From the NCBI RefSeq assembly GCF_900105345.1, contig NZ_FNSN01000003.1, forward strand, positions 372,001-436,000: a DNA stretch of 64,000 bases, read 5' to 3'. The notes beneath the pieces are model-generated. The model searched no databases. It was not told the DNA's origin and saw only the letters and a program-made list of their open reading frames with translations. The number at the start of each line of letters is the position of its first letter. Positions within the stretch are counted from its first letter, which is position 1. Below are positions 39,688 to 49,229 of the stretch, in pieces. A program made the position numbers and the translations under genes. Source of the DNA: Arthrobacter woluwensis. Lineage in GTDB: Bacteria > Actinomycetota > Actinomycetes > Actinomycetales > Micrococcaceae.

Positions 39688-40859
39688 ACATCCAGCTCCG
39701 ACGCGCAACCATCATGACCTTCGTGGTCTTCGGCATCAACGGACTCGTCTTCGCCAGCTGGGCGTCACGCATCCCGGCCGTCGCCGCGACCCTGCAGCTC
39801 TCCCCCGGCGAGATCGGCGGCCTGCTGCTCTGCATGGCGGTCGGCTCACTTGTGGCGCTGCCCAGCGCGGGATGGTGCGTGAATCGGATCGGCGTCGCGA
39901 ACACCATCCGGGTGGCCAGCGTGTTCTGCGCCCTCGCGGTCTCCGGGGTCGCCACGGGTCTCGCGCTGCACTCCGTGCCGGTCACGGGAGGCAGCCTCGT
40001 GCTGATCGGCGTGGGGATCGGGCTGTGGGACGTCGCGCAGAACATCGAGGGCGCCGACGTCGAACACCAGCTGGGGCGCACCATCATGCCGCAGTTCCAC
40101 GCGGCGTTCAGCGGCGGCGCGTTCGTGGGGGCGCTGCTCGGAGCGGGTCTCTCCGCCGCGGGCATCGGGCTCCCGGCGCACATGGTGGGCATCGCGGTCC
40201 TCGTCCTGGTGATGGGTCTCGCGGCGCCGCGGTTCTTCCTGCCGCACGCGCCGGAGGACAAGGACGAAGCGCCCGCGGGCGGACGGATGTTCGCCTGGAA
40301 GGAGCTGCGCACCCTGCTCATCGGCGTGGTCGTCATGGGCGCCACTCTGAGCGAGGGCGCCGGGAACGACTGGATCGCCAAGGGCACCGTGGACGGCCTG
40401 CACCAGAGCGAATCCACCGGCGCGCTCGTCTTCGCGGTGTTCGTGGCCGGCATGACCGTGTTCCGTGTGCTCGGCGCGGGGCTGATCGACCGCTTCGGAC
40501 GCGTGGCGGTGCTGCGCGGCAGCATGCTCGCGGCCGCCGCGGGTCTGGCGCTCTTCTGCTGGAGCGGCACCCTGTGGCTCGCGATCCTGGGGGCGCTCCT
40601 GTGGGGCGCGGGCGCCGCGCTGACGTTCCCCATGGGCATGTCCGCCGCCGCGGACGACCCGCGCCTCGCCGCGGCCCGTGTCTCCGTGGTGTCCACGGTG
40701 GGCTACGTGGCGTTCCTGGCGGGGCCGCCCGTGCTGGGCTTCCTGGCCGACCACCTCGGTGTCCGCAACGCACTGTTGTTCATCGGGATCCCGATCGTGC
40801 TCGCCGCAGTCCTGGCGTCGGCCGCCAAGCCGCTCAGCGTCGAACGTACGCCCCGCTGA
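39684..40859 (+). CDS. MFS transporter
   Basis: A 391-residue protein with twelve helices, beginning RATIMTFVVFGINGLVFASWASRIP and containing the loop GWCVNRIGVANTIR between helices 2 and 3. The second half starts ELRTLLIGVVVMGATLSEGAGNDW. It resembles the YbjJ-like MFS group, whose substrates are mostly unknown. The start GTG 39684 is within a GTGA overlap with the 29-residue ORF. The last residues AKPLSVERTPR are cytoplasmic. Confidence 0.87.
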   Translation: MNIQLRRATIMTFVVFGINGLVFASWASRIPAVAATLQLSPGEIGGLLLCMAVGSLVALPSAGWCVNRIGVANTIRVASVFCALAVSGVATGLALHSVPVTGGSLVLIGVGIGLWDVAQNIEGADVEHQLGRTIMPQFHAAFSGGAFVGALLGAGLSAAGIGLPAHMVGIAVLVLVMGLAAPRFFLPHAPEDKDEAPAGGRMFAWKELRTLLIGVVVMGATLSEGAGNDWIAKGTVDGLHQSESTGALVFAVFVAGMTVFRVLGAGLIDRFGRVAVLRGSMLAAAAGLALFCWSGTLWLAILGALLWGAGAALTFPMGMSAAADDPRLAAARVSVVSTVGYVAFLAGPPVLGFLADHLGVRNALLFIGIPIVLAAVLASAAKPLSVERTPR

Positions 40860-40939
40860 CCGCAGGGGGTCCACCTGAGGGCGTAGCGGCGTCGTCGGGA
40901 ATCATCCGCCGGACAGAGGCACGCCGCGACCCCACTGGA

Positions 40940-40945
40940 TAGCCT
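40940..40945 (+). promoter_or_regulatory. -10 box (TAGCCT) for the ABC/two-component operon
   Basis: TAGCCT in GGATAGCCTGGATGG lies 75 bases before the ATPase start. The region between has no further gene. Confidence 0.5.
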
Positions 40946-41020
40946 GGATGGAGGGCAACCCGCCGGCCGAACCCGGCGGGAGCCGACACCGATCGCATCA
41001 TCGAAAAGCGAGGACCAGGC

Positions 41021-41995
41021 ATGATCCAAGCACAAGGCTTGCGCAAGCAGTACGGACCCAAGACCGCTGTTTCCGGCATCAGCTTCACCGTCCAGCCCGG
41101 CAGGGTCACGGGCTTCCTGGGCCCGAATGGCGCCGGGAAGTCCACCACCATGCGCATGATCATGGGGCTGGACAAGCCGACCGCCGGGCACGTGACCGTG
41201 AACGGCAAGCCGTTCGCCCAGCACAAGGCGCCGCTGCGGGAGGTGGGCGCGCTCCTGGACGCCAAGGCCGTGCACACCGGCCGGAGTGCCTACAACCACC
41301 TCCGGGCCATGGCCGCCACTCATGACATCCCGCTGAGCCGGGTGCACGAGGTGATGGCCATGACCGGCCTGACCGAGGTGGCCAAGAAGCGTGCCGGCGG
41401 GTTCTCGCTGGGCATGGGCCAGCGGCTCGGCATCGCCAATGCGCTCCTGGGCGACCCCCAGACACTCATCCTGGACGAGCCCGTCAACGGCCTCGACCCC
41501 GAAGGCGTGCACTGGGTCAGGAACCTGGTCCGCTACCTCGCCGGGCAGGGCAAGACGGTCTTCCTGTCCTCCCACCTCATGAGCGAAATGGCTCAGACGG
41601 CGGACCACCTCCTGGTGATCGGGCGCGGCCAGATCCTGGCCGACATGTCCGTCCAGGAGCTGATCGCCGGCGTCCAGCAGAAGAAGGCCCTGGTCCGCAC
41701 GCCGCAGTCGGCCGACCTCGCCGCGGCTCTCGCCGCACCGGGCGTGTCGGTCAGTCAGTCCGCCCCGGAGACCCTCGAAGTCTCCGGCCTGGACACTCGG
41801 GACATCGCCCGCGCGGCGCTGGAGCGTCAGATCCTGCTGTACGAGCTGACGCCGCAGGAGGCCTCCCTCGAGCAGGCGTACTTCGAATTGACGCGCGGGG
41901 CCGCCGAATACCAGTCCGACTTCAGCATGGCCAACGCCACTCATGCTCACGCCGCGGCGGCCGGTCCCGCTGACGGCCAGGGCTTCGGAAACTAG
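41021..41995 (+). CDS. ABC transporter ATP-binding protein
   Basis: A 324-residue ATPase: Walker A GFLGPNGAGKSTTMRMI, signature-like region FSLGMGQRLGIANALLG (degenerate LSGGQ), Walker B QTLILDEPVNGLDPEG, and the switch His in VFLSSHLMSEM. The C-terminal part (about 220-324) is the extension typical of bacitracin/daunorubicin-type exporters. It pairs with the permease 9 bases on and the kinase/regulator pair, so a peptide antibiotic or cell-envelope stress exporter is likely. Confidence 0.92.
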   Translation: MIQAQGLRKQYGPKTAVSGISFTVQPGRVTGFLGPNGAGKSTTMRMIMGLDKPTAGHVTVNGKPFAQHKAPLREVGALLDAKAVHTGRSAYNHLRAMAATHDIPLSRVHEVMAMTGLTEVAKKRAGGFSLGMGQRLGIANALLGDPQTLILDEPVNGLDPEGVHWVRNLVRYLAGQGKTVFLSSHLMSEMAQTADHLLVIGRGQILADMSVQELIAGVQQKKALVRTPQSADLAAALAAPGVSVSQSAPETLEVSGLDTRDIARAALERQILLYELTPQEASLEQAYFELTRGAAEYQSDFSMANATHAHAAAAGPADGQGFGN

Positions 41996-42004
41996 GGGAC
42001 AGTG

Positions 42005-42907
42005 ATGAGCACACAGACTTTGAACACGACGCAGACGGCCCCCGCCCAGGGCGCCACCACCGGCAATTGGAGCTTCCTCGGTCTGCTGCGCAGCGAATGG
42101 ATCAAGTTCTGGAGCCTCCGCTCCACCATCTGGCTGCTGGCGTGCACCACGGTCGCCGCCGTCGGGATCGGCACGCTGTCGGCCTGGGTACGCCACACCT
42201 TCTTCCAGCAGATGATCGACATGGCGACTGAGCACGGGGCGAAGCCCACCGCGACGGAACTGCAGGCGAACCTGCCGGCGGGATCCGGTTTCGAACTCTA
42301 CAACCTGCCCAACGCCGGCCTCCAGATCGCCGTCCTGGTCCTCGGATCCCTCGCGGTGCTGTTCCTGTCCAGCGAATTCGCCACCGGCATGATCCGCTCC
42401 ACAATGTCCGCCACCCCCAAGCGGCTGCCCGTGTTCGCCGCCAAGGCCATCATCCTGGCCGTGATCGGGTACGTGCTGGCCACGGTGACGGGCGTGATCA
42501 CGTTCCTCATCTCCCTGGCGATCTTCTCGGACATGCCCGAATTCAATCTCGGCTGGGACACCGACGGCGTGCTGCAGGGCGTCTTCACGGGTGGCCTGTA
42601 CGTGGCCGCCGTGGCCATCATCGGTCTCTCCCTCGCCGCGCTCCTGAAGAGCTCGGCCGGCGGTGTGACGGTGCTCGTGGCGCTCCTGTTCGTCCTGGAC
42701 TTCGCGGGGACTTTCCTGCAGCTTGTCCCGGGTGAGTTCTGGAAGTACGTCCCGCAGTACCTCCCGAGCCAGGCCGGTGGACGGTTCCTCGCCATCGGGC
42801 ACGTCGACGGCATGCTCGATCCGGGCATCGCGGGCCTCGTCCTGCTCGGCTGGGTCCTCCTGCTGGCCATCCCCGCGCTCGTCGTCCTGAAGAAACGGGA
42901 CGTCTGA
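42005..42907 (+). CDS. ABC-2 type transporter permease
   Basis: A 300-residue membrane protein with six helices, starting SFLGLLRSEWIKFWSLRSTIWLLACTTV, the typical opening of ABC-2 permeases of the bacitracin type. A long outer loop (about 55-100) lies between helices 1 and 2, and helix 2 is AVLVLGSLAVLFLSSEF. ATG at 42005 is favoured over the GTG just before it. It is the partner of the ATPase. Confidence 0.9.
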   Translation: MSTQTLNTTQTAPAQGATTGNWSFLGLLRSEWIKFWSLRSTIWLLACTTVAAVGIGTLSAWVRHTFFQQMIDMATEHGAKPTATELQANLPAGSGFELYNLPNAGLQIAVLVLGSLAVLFLSSEFATGMIRSTMSATPKRLPVFAAKAIILAVIGYVLATVTGVITFLISLAIFSDMPEFNLGWDTDGVLQGVFTGGLYVAAVAIIGLSLAALLKSSAGGVTVLVALLFVLDFAGTFLQLVPGEFWKYVPQYLPSQAGGRFLAIGHVDGMLDPGIAGLVLLGWVLLLAIPALVVLKKRDV

Positions 42908-42911
42908 GCAC

Positions 42912-44213
42912 GTGACCCGCTCCAAGGACTCCTCCGCGGCGCCGTCCCCCTCGGGGACGGCGCCTGCGCCGCTTTCACTGGCGGAGATCAACGCCCGCCA
43001 CCGCGGAGCGGTCCGCCGGTACTTCGCGGCCCATCCGAAGGTGATGGACGCCGTCGTGGTGGTCTCTTATCTGCTGCTCTCCCTGGCGACGGCCATCGGC
43101 AACACCGCCCGGGGGACGTGGCTGGCCCCCGTCGCGGTCCTGGGCATCGCGACGGCGCTGTGCTTCCGGCGGAAGACGCCGCTGGTGGTCTTCGGCGTGG
43201 TCATGGTGCTGGAGTTCGTCCTGGCCATGACGGACCTCTGGGCCTCGAATCTGAGTGCCGGGCTGTGGTTCGCGCTCTATGCGGTGGGGGTCGCGTACCG
43301 CCGTCGTGTCGCGGTCATCGCCTTGCTGATCGGTCCTGCTCCCCTGGTCTGGCGCTACGTTTTCGGGACGAGCGCCGAACAGTACGCGGAGGCGTTCACC
43401 ACCGGCGGCCCCGAAGTCAGTGACATCGCCTTGCGCCTCTCGGTGGTGCTCACCACGTACCTGAGCTGCGTGATCGCGGTCGGGTTCGGCATCGCCGTCC
43501 GCCAGCGGCGGCAGTATGAAGCCGCGATCGCGTCCTGGGCGGAGCAGTCGACGCAGTGGGGCCGTTCGGCCGAGCGCAGCCGGATCGCGCGGGAGATGCA
43601 CGATGTGGTCGCGCATTCGCTGACGGTCATGGTGTCCCTGGCGGACGGCGCGTCGACGGTGTTGAAGAGGGATCCGGAGCGGGCCGCGGAGGTGCTCACC
43701 GAACTCTCCCGGACCGGGCGCGCTGCCCTGGCGGACACGCGACGGGTTCTCGGCGTCCTCCGCGAGGAGGACGGCACGGCACCCTTGACCCCTCTCAACG
43801 GGGACAACGATCTCGAACGGATGGTCACCGGGTTCCGCACGGCGGGGCTGCCGCTGACCTTCACCTTCACGGGCCCGGGCCTTCCCGAGGACACCACCCT
43901 GCGGCTCTCTGTGCACCGCATCGTGCAGGAGGCGCTGACCAACGTCCTGCGGTACGGCAAAGGGCTCTCTCGAGTCGACGCCGTGGTGGAGCACACGCCG
44001 GGCGTCGTGCACATCCGCGTGCAGAACGACGGCGTGGGGTCGGCGTACGCGGCAGGCGCCGCCAGTGCTCTCGGCAGCGGGCAGGGCATTCCGGGGATGC
44101 GTGCCCGCGCGGGCATGTACGGTGGCACTGTGCAGGCGTCAGCGCTGCCGGCCGGAGGCTGGCTGGTCACCGCGGAACTGCACTATGACAAGGGGGTTGC
44201 AGGCGATGCCTGA
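42912..44213 (+). CDS. Two-component sensor histidine kinase (NarL-class, HisKA_3)
   Basis: A 433-residue kinase with a polar N-terminus and five helices at about 50-195 as sensor. The dimer/phosphoacceptor segment SRIAREMHDVVAHSLTVMVS has His230, followed by a HATPase_c domain (HRIVQEALTNVLRYGK, GIPGMRARAGMYGG). There is no clear extracellular sensor domain, as in intramembrane-sensing kinases. GTG start at 42912 is 4 bases after the permease. It overlaps the response regulator by 8 bases. Confidence 0.92.
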   Translation: MTRSKDSSAAPSPSGTAPAPLSLAEINARHRGAVRRYFAAHPKVMDAVVVVSYLLLSLATAIGNTARGTWLAPVAVLGIATALCFRRKTPLVVFGVVMVLEFVLAMTDLWASNLSAGLWFALYAVGVAYRRRVAVIALLIGPAPLVWRYVFGTSAEQYAEAFTTGGPEVSDIALRLSVVLTTYLSCVIAVGFGIAVRQRRQYEAAIASWAEQSTQWGRSAERSRIAREMHDVVAHSLTVMVSLADGASTVLKRDPERAAEVLTELSRTGRAALADTRRVLGVLREEDGTAPLTPLNGDNDLERMVTGFRTAGLPLTFTFTGPGLPEDTTLRLSVHRIVQEALTNVLRYGKGLSRVDAVVEHTPGVVHIRVQNDGVGSAYAAGAASALGSGQGIPGMRARAGMYGGTVQASALPAGGWLVTAELHYDKGVAGDA

Positions 44214-44931
44214 GCTGGTGAATGAGACGGGCGGGACCGTGGACGGGCCGGTGCGATTGCTGCTGGTGGACGACCAGCCGCTGCTGCGTGTGGGTTTCCG
44301 TCTCGTGCTCGAAGGCGATGAGAACCTGGTCGTGGTCGGCGAGGCTTCGAACGGCGCGGAAGCGGTGCGGCAGGTTTCCGCCCTGACGCCCCACGTGGTC
44401 CTCATGGACGTCAGGATGCCCGGCATGGACGGGATCGAGGCGACCCGCTTGATCGCCGCGGCGCACCCGGAGACCAGGGTGATCATCCTGACGACCTTCG
44501 ACCTGGACGAATACGCCTTCGCAGGGCTGCAGGCCGGCGCCTCCGCGTTCCTTCTCAAGGACGTGGCTCCCGAAGAGCTCATCCACGCGGTCCACGTCGT
44601 GGCGAGCGGCGACGCCGTGGTGGCGCCCCGGGTGACCCAGCGGCTGCTCGAGACCTACGTGCGCGGCGCCGGGCGGGGGCATGGCGACGGTCAGGCGCCT
44701 CCCCGGGATCCCATGCTGGAGGAACTCACGCCGCGGGAGACCGAAGTCCTCCTCGCGATGGCCGAGGGCCTCACGAACGGGGAGATCGCACTGAAGTTCT
44801 TCCTCTCCGAGGCGACCGTGAAGACGCATGTGCGCCGCATCCTGGCCAAGCTCCATTTACGGGACCGGGTGCAGGCCGTCGTGTACGCGTACGAGACCGG
44901 TCTCGTGGTCCCGAGCAACCCGGACTACTGA
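44206..44931 (+). CDS. Response regulator, NarL/LuxR type
   Basis: A 241-residue regulator. The receiver domain has LLLVDDQPLLRVG (Asp22, Asp23), phosphoacceptor Asp68 in VVLMDVRMPGMDG, and Thr/Lys switch residues (LTTF, LLKDV). The DNA-binding helix-turn-helix is LTPRETEVLLAMAEGLTNGE to KTHVRRILAKL at about 175-225. The ATG at 44206 overlaps the kinase gene by 8 bases. It probably controls the ABC transporter operon in which it lies. Confidence 0.93.
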   Translation: MPELVNETGGTVDGPVRLLLVDDQPLLRVGFRLVLEGDENLVVVGEASNGAEAVRQVSALTPHVVLMDVRMPGMDGIEATRLIAAAHPETRVIILTTFDLDEYAFAGLQAGASAFLLKDVAPEELIHAVHVVASGDAVVAPRVTQRLLETYVRGAGRGHGDGQAPPRDPMLEELTPRETEVLLAMAEGLTNGEIALKFFLSEATVKTHVRRILAKLHLRDRVQAVVYAYETGLVVPSNPDY

Positions 44932-44982
44932 GCACGGCCGTCGAACCTGACCACGGAGTCTGACCACGGAGCCGTATGCCGG

Positions 44983-45004
44983 GCCGTCCGTCGGTCCGGA
45001 CGGC
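44983..45004 (+). terminator. Terminator of the ABC/two-component operon
   Basis: GCCGTCCG and CGGACGGC form a short strong stem 50 bases after the regulator stop. Upstream, TGACCACGGAG occurs twice (44949, 44962). Confidence 0.5.
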
Positions 45005-45077
45005 TCGTTCCGTGTTCACCGGTGGGCGGTTCGGTGTGTGGCGGGTCGTCGGCCCCGGATGCGCCGTGGCAGGGGGC

Positions 45078-45083
45078 TAGCCT
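45078..45083 (+). promoter_or_regulatory. -10 box (TAGCCT) of the leaderless aminopeptidase gene
   Basis: TAGCCTTGAACCATG places the -10 box 6 bases before the start codon, the same spacing as at 38108. No ribosome site is present. Confidence 0.6.
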
Positions 45084-45089
45084 TGAACC

Positions 45090-46394
45090 ATGTCTTCACC
45101 TGCCACCGCATACGAACACATCCAGGACCTGGGCGCCTACGTCAGCGCCTCGCCGTCGAGCTTCCACGCCGCGCACGAAGCGGCAGCCCGGCTCGACGAG
45201 GCCGGCTTCACCGCCCTCGACGAGCGGGAGCCCTGGGAGGGTGGTCCGGGCGCGTTCTACATCATCCGGGACGGGGCGCTCATCGCCTGGGTCACTCCGG
45301 ACGGCGCCGGGCCCACCACGCCGTTCAACATCCTGGGCGCGCATACGGACTCGCCGTCCTTCAAGCTGAAGCCCCGCCCCACCACGGGACGTTTCGGGTG
45401 GCTTCAGGCAGGCGTCGAGGTGTACGGCGGCCCGCTCCTGAACTCCTGGCTGGATCGTGAGCTCCGTCTGGCGGGGCGCCTGGTCCTGCGCGACGGCAGC
45501 GAGCACCTCACGGCGACCGGTCCCGTGCTCCGCTTCCCTCAGCTGGCCATCCACCTGGACCGCGCTGTCAACGAGGGCCTCACCCTGGACAAGCAGCACC
45601 ACATGAACCCCGTCTTCGGCCTGGGCGATCCGCTGCAGGAGGACCTCCTCGCGGTGCTGGCCGCGAGCGTGCCGGAGGGCGGGGTGGATCCTGCGGAGAT
45701 CGGCGGGTACGACGTCGTCGTGGCGGACACGCAGCAGCCGACGGTGTTCGGGGCGAAGGACGAGTTCTTCGCCTCCGGTCGCCTGGACAACCTCTCGGCG
45801 ACGCACGCGGGTCTCGTGGCCCTGATCCGGCATGCCGCCTCGGGCGTGCCCGCAGGTGGTCCGATCGCGGTCCTGGCGGCCTTCGACCACGAGGAGATCG
45901 GGTCCGGCTCACGCTCCGGCGCCTGCGGTCCGATCCTCGAGGACATCCTGACCCGGATCTCGGACGGGCTCGGCGCCACGGTGAGTCAGCGGCGGCAGGC
46001 CCTGGCGGCGTCGTTCTGCGTGTCCGCCGACGCCGGCCACGCCGTGCACCCCAACTACCCCGAGCGGCACGACCCCGCCAACCGCCCCGTCCTCAACGGC
46101 GGCCCGCTGCTCAAGATCAACGCCAATCAGCGGTATGCCACGGACGCCACGGGGGCGGCGTTCTGGGCGAGGCTCTGCGCGGACGCGGGCGTGCCGTACC
46201 AGGAATTCGTCTCCAACAACGACGTCCCCTGCGGCTCCACGATCGGCCCGCTGACCGCCACCCGCCTGGGCATCCGGACCGTGGACGTGGGCGTCGCGCT
46301 GCTGTCGATGCACTCGGCCCGCGAGCTGTGCGGTGTCGAGGACCCGTTCCGGCTGGCGAAGGCAACGGAGCTGTTCTTCCGGACGGCGGTCTGA
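45090..46394 (+). CDS. apeB: M18 family aminopeptidase
   Basis: A 434-residue metallo-aminopeptidase, full length for the M18 family. ILGAHTDSPSFKLKP (about 79-93) has the first zinc His and Asp. ASGRLDNLSATHAGL contains the bridging Asp, and AAFDHEEIGSGSRSGA the catalytic Glu pair. SADAGHAVHPNYPERHDPAN and DVPCGSTIGPLTATRLGI complete the metal and dimer loops. It removes N-terminal residues from peptides in the cytosol. It is read from a leaderless promoter. Confidence 0.95.
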   Translation: MSSPATAYEHIQDLGAYVSASPSSFHAAHEAAARLDEAGFTALDEREPWEGGPGAFYIIRDGALIAWVTPDGAGPTTPFNILGAHTDSPSFKLKPRPTTGRFGWLQAGVEVYGGPLLNSWLDRELRLAGRLVLRDGSEHLTATGPVLRFPQLAIHLDRAVNEGLTLDKQHHMNPVFGLGDPLQEDLLAVLAASVPEGGVDPAEIGGYDVVVADTQQPTVFGAKDEFFASGRLDNLSATHAGLVALIRHAASGVPAGGPIAVLAAFDHEEIGSGSRSGACGPILEDILTRISDGLGATVSQRRQALAASFCVSADAGHAVHPNYPERHDPANRPVLNGGPLLKINANQRYATDATGAAFWARLCADAGVPYQEFVSNNDVPCGSTIGPLTATRLGIRTVDVGVALLSMHSARELCGVEDPFRLAKATELFFRTAV

Positions 46395-46405
46395 GACTTC
46401 TTGCC

Positions 46406-46451
46406 GAAACGCCGGTGGCCCCACGGAGATCCGTGAGGCCACCGGCGTTTC
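46406..46451. terminator. Bidirectional terminator
   Basis: A perfect 15-base stem (GAAACGCCGGTGGCC and complement) lies between the converging aminopeptidase and DUF1345 genes. Confidence 0.75.
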
Positions 46452-46461
46452 AGGGTGCGTG

Positions 46462-47109
46462 TCAGGACGCCATGCTGACCACCAGGTTGATGGTGCTGGC
46501 CAGGACCACCGTGCCGAAGAGGTAGGAGAGCAGCGAGTGCTTGAGCGCCTCCTTGCGGATGGCGGTGGTCTCCAGGTTGGTGTCTGAGACCTGGTAGGTC
46601 ATGCCGAGGCTCGTGCCCAGGTAGGCGAAGTCGGTGTACTGCGGGGGTTCGTCCTGGTTGAAGGCGATGCCTCCCTCTTTCTCCCCGCCGTAGTACATCT
46701 CCGCGTAGCGAAGGGTGAAGAGGGTCTGGATGAGCATCCAGGACAGGGCGACCGTCACGAAACCGAGCGCGGCATTCGACAGCCGCTCGGAGGAGTCCCC
46801 CTGGTGCGAGGAGATCACCAGGATCGCGACGGCGACGATCGCCGCGAGGTTGGCGCTCAGGATCAGCGCCTCCGTCACGCCACGGGAGGGATCCTCCGAC
46901 GTCGCATGGTCGCGCGTCTGCGCGGCGTTGAGCCGGATGGTCCGGGAGAGCACCCAGCCCACATAGGAGGCCGCGGCCGCGGCCCAGCCCGCGGCCGGAG
47001 CCTGGACCGGGTGCCCCGTGAGAAGGACGATCACAGCCGTGGTCACCCCGACGATCAGCATGATGAAGAAGCGCAGGCGTGCCCGGTGGACCGGTTTCTT
47101 GGTGGTCAT
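46462..47109 (-). CDS. DUF1345 membrane protein
   Basis: A 215-residue protein with four to five membrane helices (about 14-33, 37-56, 88-105, 117-137 and 190-210). The family motif is FVTVALSWMLIQTLFTLRYAEMYYG and EPPQYTDFAYLGTSLGMTYQVSDTN, very well preserved. Function is unknown for the family. Divergent from rpsF. ATG at 47109. Confidence 0.88.
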   Translation of the reverse strand: MTTKKPVHRARLRFFIMLIVGVTTAVIVLLTGHPVQAPAAGWAAAAASYVGWVLSRTIRLNAAQTRDHATSEDPSRGVTEALILSANLAAIVAVAILVISSHQGDSSERLSNAALGFVTVALSWMLIQTLFTLRYAEMYYGGEKEGGIAFNQDEPPQYTDFAYLGTSLGMTYQVSDTNLETTAIRKEALKHSLLSYLFGTVVLASTINLVVSMAS

Positions 47110-47198
47110 GACCCAAGGCTAACCGTCGGTCCACAGCACCTTCTGTCGCAGCGATCCACATACGGACGCCTCCTCTGTCCTCCTGCGGAGACGCCGAA

Positions 47199-47204
47199 TA
47201 GGCT
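47199..47204 (+). promoter_or_regulatory. -10 box (TAGGCT) of the rpsF operon
   Basis: TAGGCT with transcription start near 47211 would give a 135-base leader; a second -10-like TAAGAT lies at 47224. Leader-based autoregulation by S6:S18 is known in other bacteria but its RNA motif was not identified here. Confidence 0.5.
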
Positions 47205-47344
47205 TGAAGCGTGAAATGCACTAAGATTGTGAAGTCTGTGTTGCGCCTTGCCCTCAATCGGAGGGTCGGGCCACCGACAGTCGCAATGAACCTCCTGTTA
47301 CGGAGAGACCGTAACCGTTCAGCCCAAAGGAGGTGGGTTCACAT

Positions 47345-47650
47345 ATGCGTCCTTATGAGTTGATGGTGATCTTCGACCCCGAGGTCGAAGACCGCGCCGT
47401 TGAGCCGTCGCTGCAGAAGTTCCTGAATGTCATCACCACCGACGGTGGAACCGTCGACAACGTTGACATCTGGGGCCGTCGCCGTCTGGCCTACGAAATC
47501 AAGAAGAAGTCTGAAGGTATCTACGCAGTGGTCAACTTCACCGCTGCTCCCGCTACCGCTCAGGAACTGGACCGCCAGCTCGGCCTCAACGAGACCGTTC
47601 TGCGCACCAAGATCATCCGTCCGGAAGACCAGAAGGTTTCCGCAGAGTAA
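47345..47650 (+). CDS. rpsF: 30S ribosomal protein S6
   Basis: A 101-residue protein starting [20 protein letters not shown] with [19 protein letters not shown], typical S6. The ATG at 47345 has AAAGGAGG 9 bases upstream; four more in-frame codons upstream are not part of it. First gene of rpsF–ssb–rpsR–rplI. Confidence 0.97.
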   Translation: MRPYELMVIFDPEVEDRAVEPSLQKFLNVITTDGGTVDNVDIWGRRRLAYEIKKKSEGIYAVVNFTAAPATAQELDRQLGLNETVLRTKIIRPEDQKVSAE

Positions 47651-47705
47651 TTCTGCGTGACTTCGGTCCTCCACATTTCTCGCAGGAACCCCAAGGAGGA
47701 AGCAG

Positions 47706-48308
47706 ATGGCAGGCGAAACCCCAATCACCGTTATTGGCAATCTGACCAACGACCCCGAACTGCGTTTCACGCCGTCCGGTTCGGCCGTTGCGAACTTCAC
47801 CATTGCTTCCACCCCGCGGACCTTTGACCGCCAGTCGAATGAATGGAAGGACGGGGAGACCCTGTTCCTTCGCGCTTCGATCTGGCGTGAGGCTGCCGAG
47901 AACGTCGCAGAATCCCTGACCAAGGGCATGCGCGTGATCGTCAGCGGCCGTTTGAAGAGCCGCACCTACGAGACCAAGGAAGGCGAGAAGCGCACCGTCA
48001 TGGAGCTCGAGGTCGACGAGATCGGCCCGAGCCTCCGGTACGCCAACGCGAAGGTCAACCGCAACCAGCGCTCCGGCGGTCAGGGTGGCGGTGGCTGGAA
48101 CGGCGGCCAGTCCGGCAACGGCGGCGACTCCTGGGGCAACCAGGGTGGTGGCTCTCCGGCCCCCTCCGGTGGAAACCAGGGTGGCAACTGGGGCGGCAAC
48201 AACCGTCCTCAGCAGCGTCCGGCCTCCCAGCCGCAGGACGACCCGTGGGCGACCCCGGGTGTGTCCGATGGCTGGGGCAACGGCCCGGACTCCGAACCGC
48301 CTTTCTAA
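47706..48308 (+). CDS. ssb: Single-stranded DNA-binding protein
   Basis: A 200-residue SSB. The OB fold spans 1-112 ([40 protein letters not shown]). A Gly/Asn/Gln-rich tail follows, and the C-terminus DSEPPF is the acidic tip that contacts replication proteins. Tetrameric SSB coats lagging-strand DNA. It is translated between S6 and S18, the standard order. Confidence 0.97.
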   Translation: MAGETPITVIGNLTNDPELRFTPSGSAVANFTIASTPRTFDRQSNEWKDGETLFLRASIWREAAENVAESLTKGMRVIVSGRLKSRTYETKEGEKRTVMELEVDEIGPSLRYANAKVNRNQRSGGQGGGGWNGGQSGNGGDSWGNQGGGSPAPSGGNQGGNWGGNNRPQQRPASQPQDDPWATPGVSDGWGNGPDSEPPF

Positions 48309-48368
48309 ACCACAACATTCACCATCCCGTGGATCACTCCACGGGCTCCCAGGAAAAGGAGCTCCACG

Positions 48369-48608
48369 ATGGCTAAGGCTGAAATCCGTAAGCCCAAACC
48401 AAAGTCCAACCCCTTGAAGGCCGCTGACATCACCGTCATCGACTACAAGGACGTCGCACTTCTGCGCAAGTTCATCTCTGACCGTGGCAAGATCCGTGCC
48501 CGCCGTGTCACTGGTGTCTCCGTTCAGGAACAGCGCAAGATCGCCCAGGCAATCAAGAACGCCCGCGAAGTTGCTCTGCTCCCTTACTCCGGCGCTGGCC
48601 GCGGCTAA
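48369..48608 (+). CDS. rpsR: 30S ribosomal protein S18
   Basis: A 79-residue protein with the core [21 protein letters not shown] and basic [20 protein letters not shown]. It has a short Lys/Pro-rich N-terminus and lacks the zinc cysteines of the longer C+ paralog. An AAGGAGC ribosome site precedes it. Confidence 0.96.
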   Translation: MAKAEIRKPKPKSNPLKAADITVIDYKDVALLRKFISDRGKIRARRVTGVSVQEQRKIAQAIKNAREVALLPYSGAGRG

Positions 48609-48625
48609 GGAAGGGATTCACAACC

Positions 48626-49078
48626 ATGGCAAAGCTCATTCTTACCCAGGAAGTCACCGGTCTCGGTGCTGCTGGCGACGTGGTCGAGGTCAAGAACGGG
48701 TACGCCCGTAACTACCTTCTGCCCCGCGGCTTCGCTCTGACCTGGACTCGCGGTGGCGAGAAGCAGGTCGAGAGCATCAAGGCTGCCCGCGCTGCTCGTC
48801 AGCAGGCCAGCCTCGAGGCCGCTCAGGCTCAGGCTGCCGCGCTGTCTGCCAAGAAGGTCGTCCTGAAGGCGAAGGCCGGCGTCGCCGGTCGTCTCTTCGG
48901 CACCATCAAGCCGAGCGACGTCGTCGCCGCTGTCGAGGCCGCAGGCCTGGGCTCCGTCGACAAGCGCTCCGTGCAGCTGCCGGTCCATATCAAGTCCACC
49001 GGTTCCTACACCGCGAACGTCCGTCTGCACGACGACGTGACCGCTGTGGTCAACCTGGAGATCGTGGCCAGCAAGTAG
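48626..49078 (+). CDS. rplI: 50S ribosomal protein L9
   Basis: A 150-residue L9: N-terminal rRNA domain [20 protein letters not shown] with [16 protein letters not shown], connecting helix of Ala/Gln repeats ([17 protein letters not shown]), and the C-terminal domain with [18 protein letters not shown]. It ends the ribosomal operon before a terminator. Confidence 0.97.
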   Translation: MAKLILTQEVTGLGAAGDVVEVKNGYARNYLLPRGFALTWTRGGEKQVESIKAARAARQQASLEAAQAQAAALSAKKVVLKAKAGVAGRLFGTIKPSDVVAAVEAAGLGSVDKRSVQLPVHIKSTGSYTANVRLHDDVTAVVNLEIVASK

Positions 49079-49144
49079 TCACGCCGCGCAGGATTCCTTG
49101 AGACCGAGCTCAGCGAGGCTCCAGGGAACTGCCGCAGGACTTCG

Positions 49145-49178
49145 GAAGGCGCTCCACCCGTGTGGGTGGGGCGCCTTC
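49145..49178 (+). terminator. Terminator of the rpsF–rplI operon
   Basis: GAAGGCGCTCCACCC pairs with GGGTGGGGCGCCTTC (one wobble) around a short loop, 66 bases after the rplI stop. Confidence 0.75.
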
Positions 49179-49229
49179 GTCATTCCCGGAAGTCTTCTGC
49201 CACTCGGGCCCCGCGGGCGCCGGCGACCA

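Noticed and set aside
40703..42991. 762-codon minus-strand frame across the MFS and ABC genes
   Set aside because: Runs antisense through three recognised genes; no start signal.
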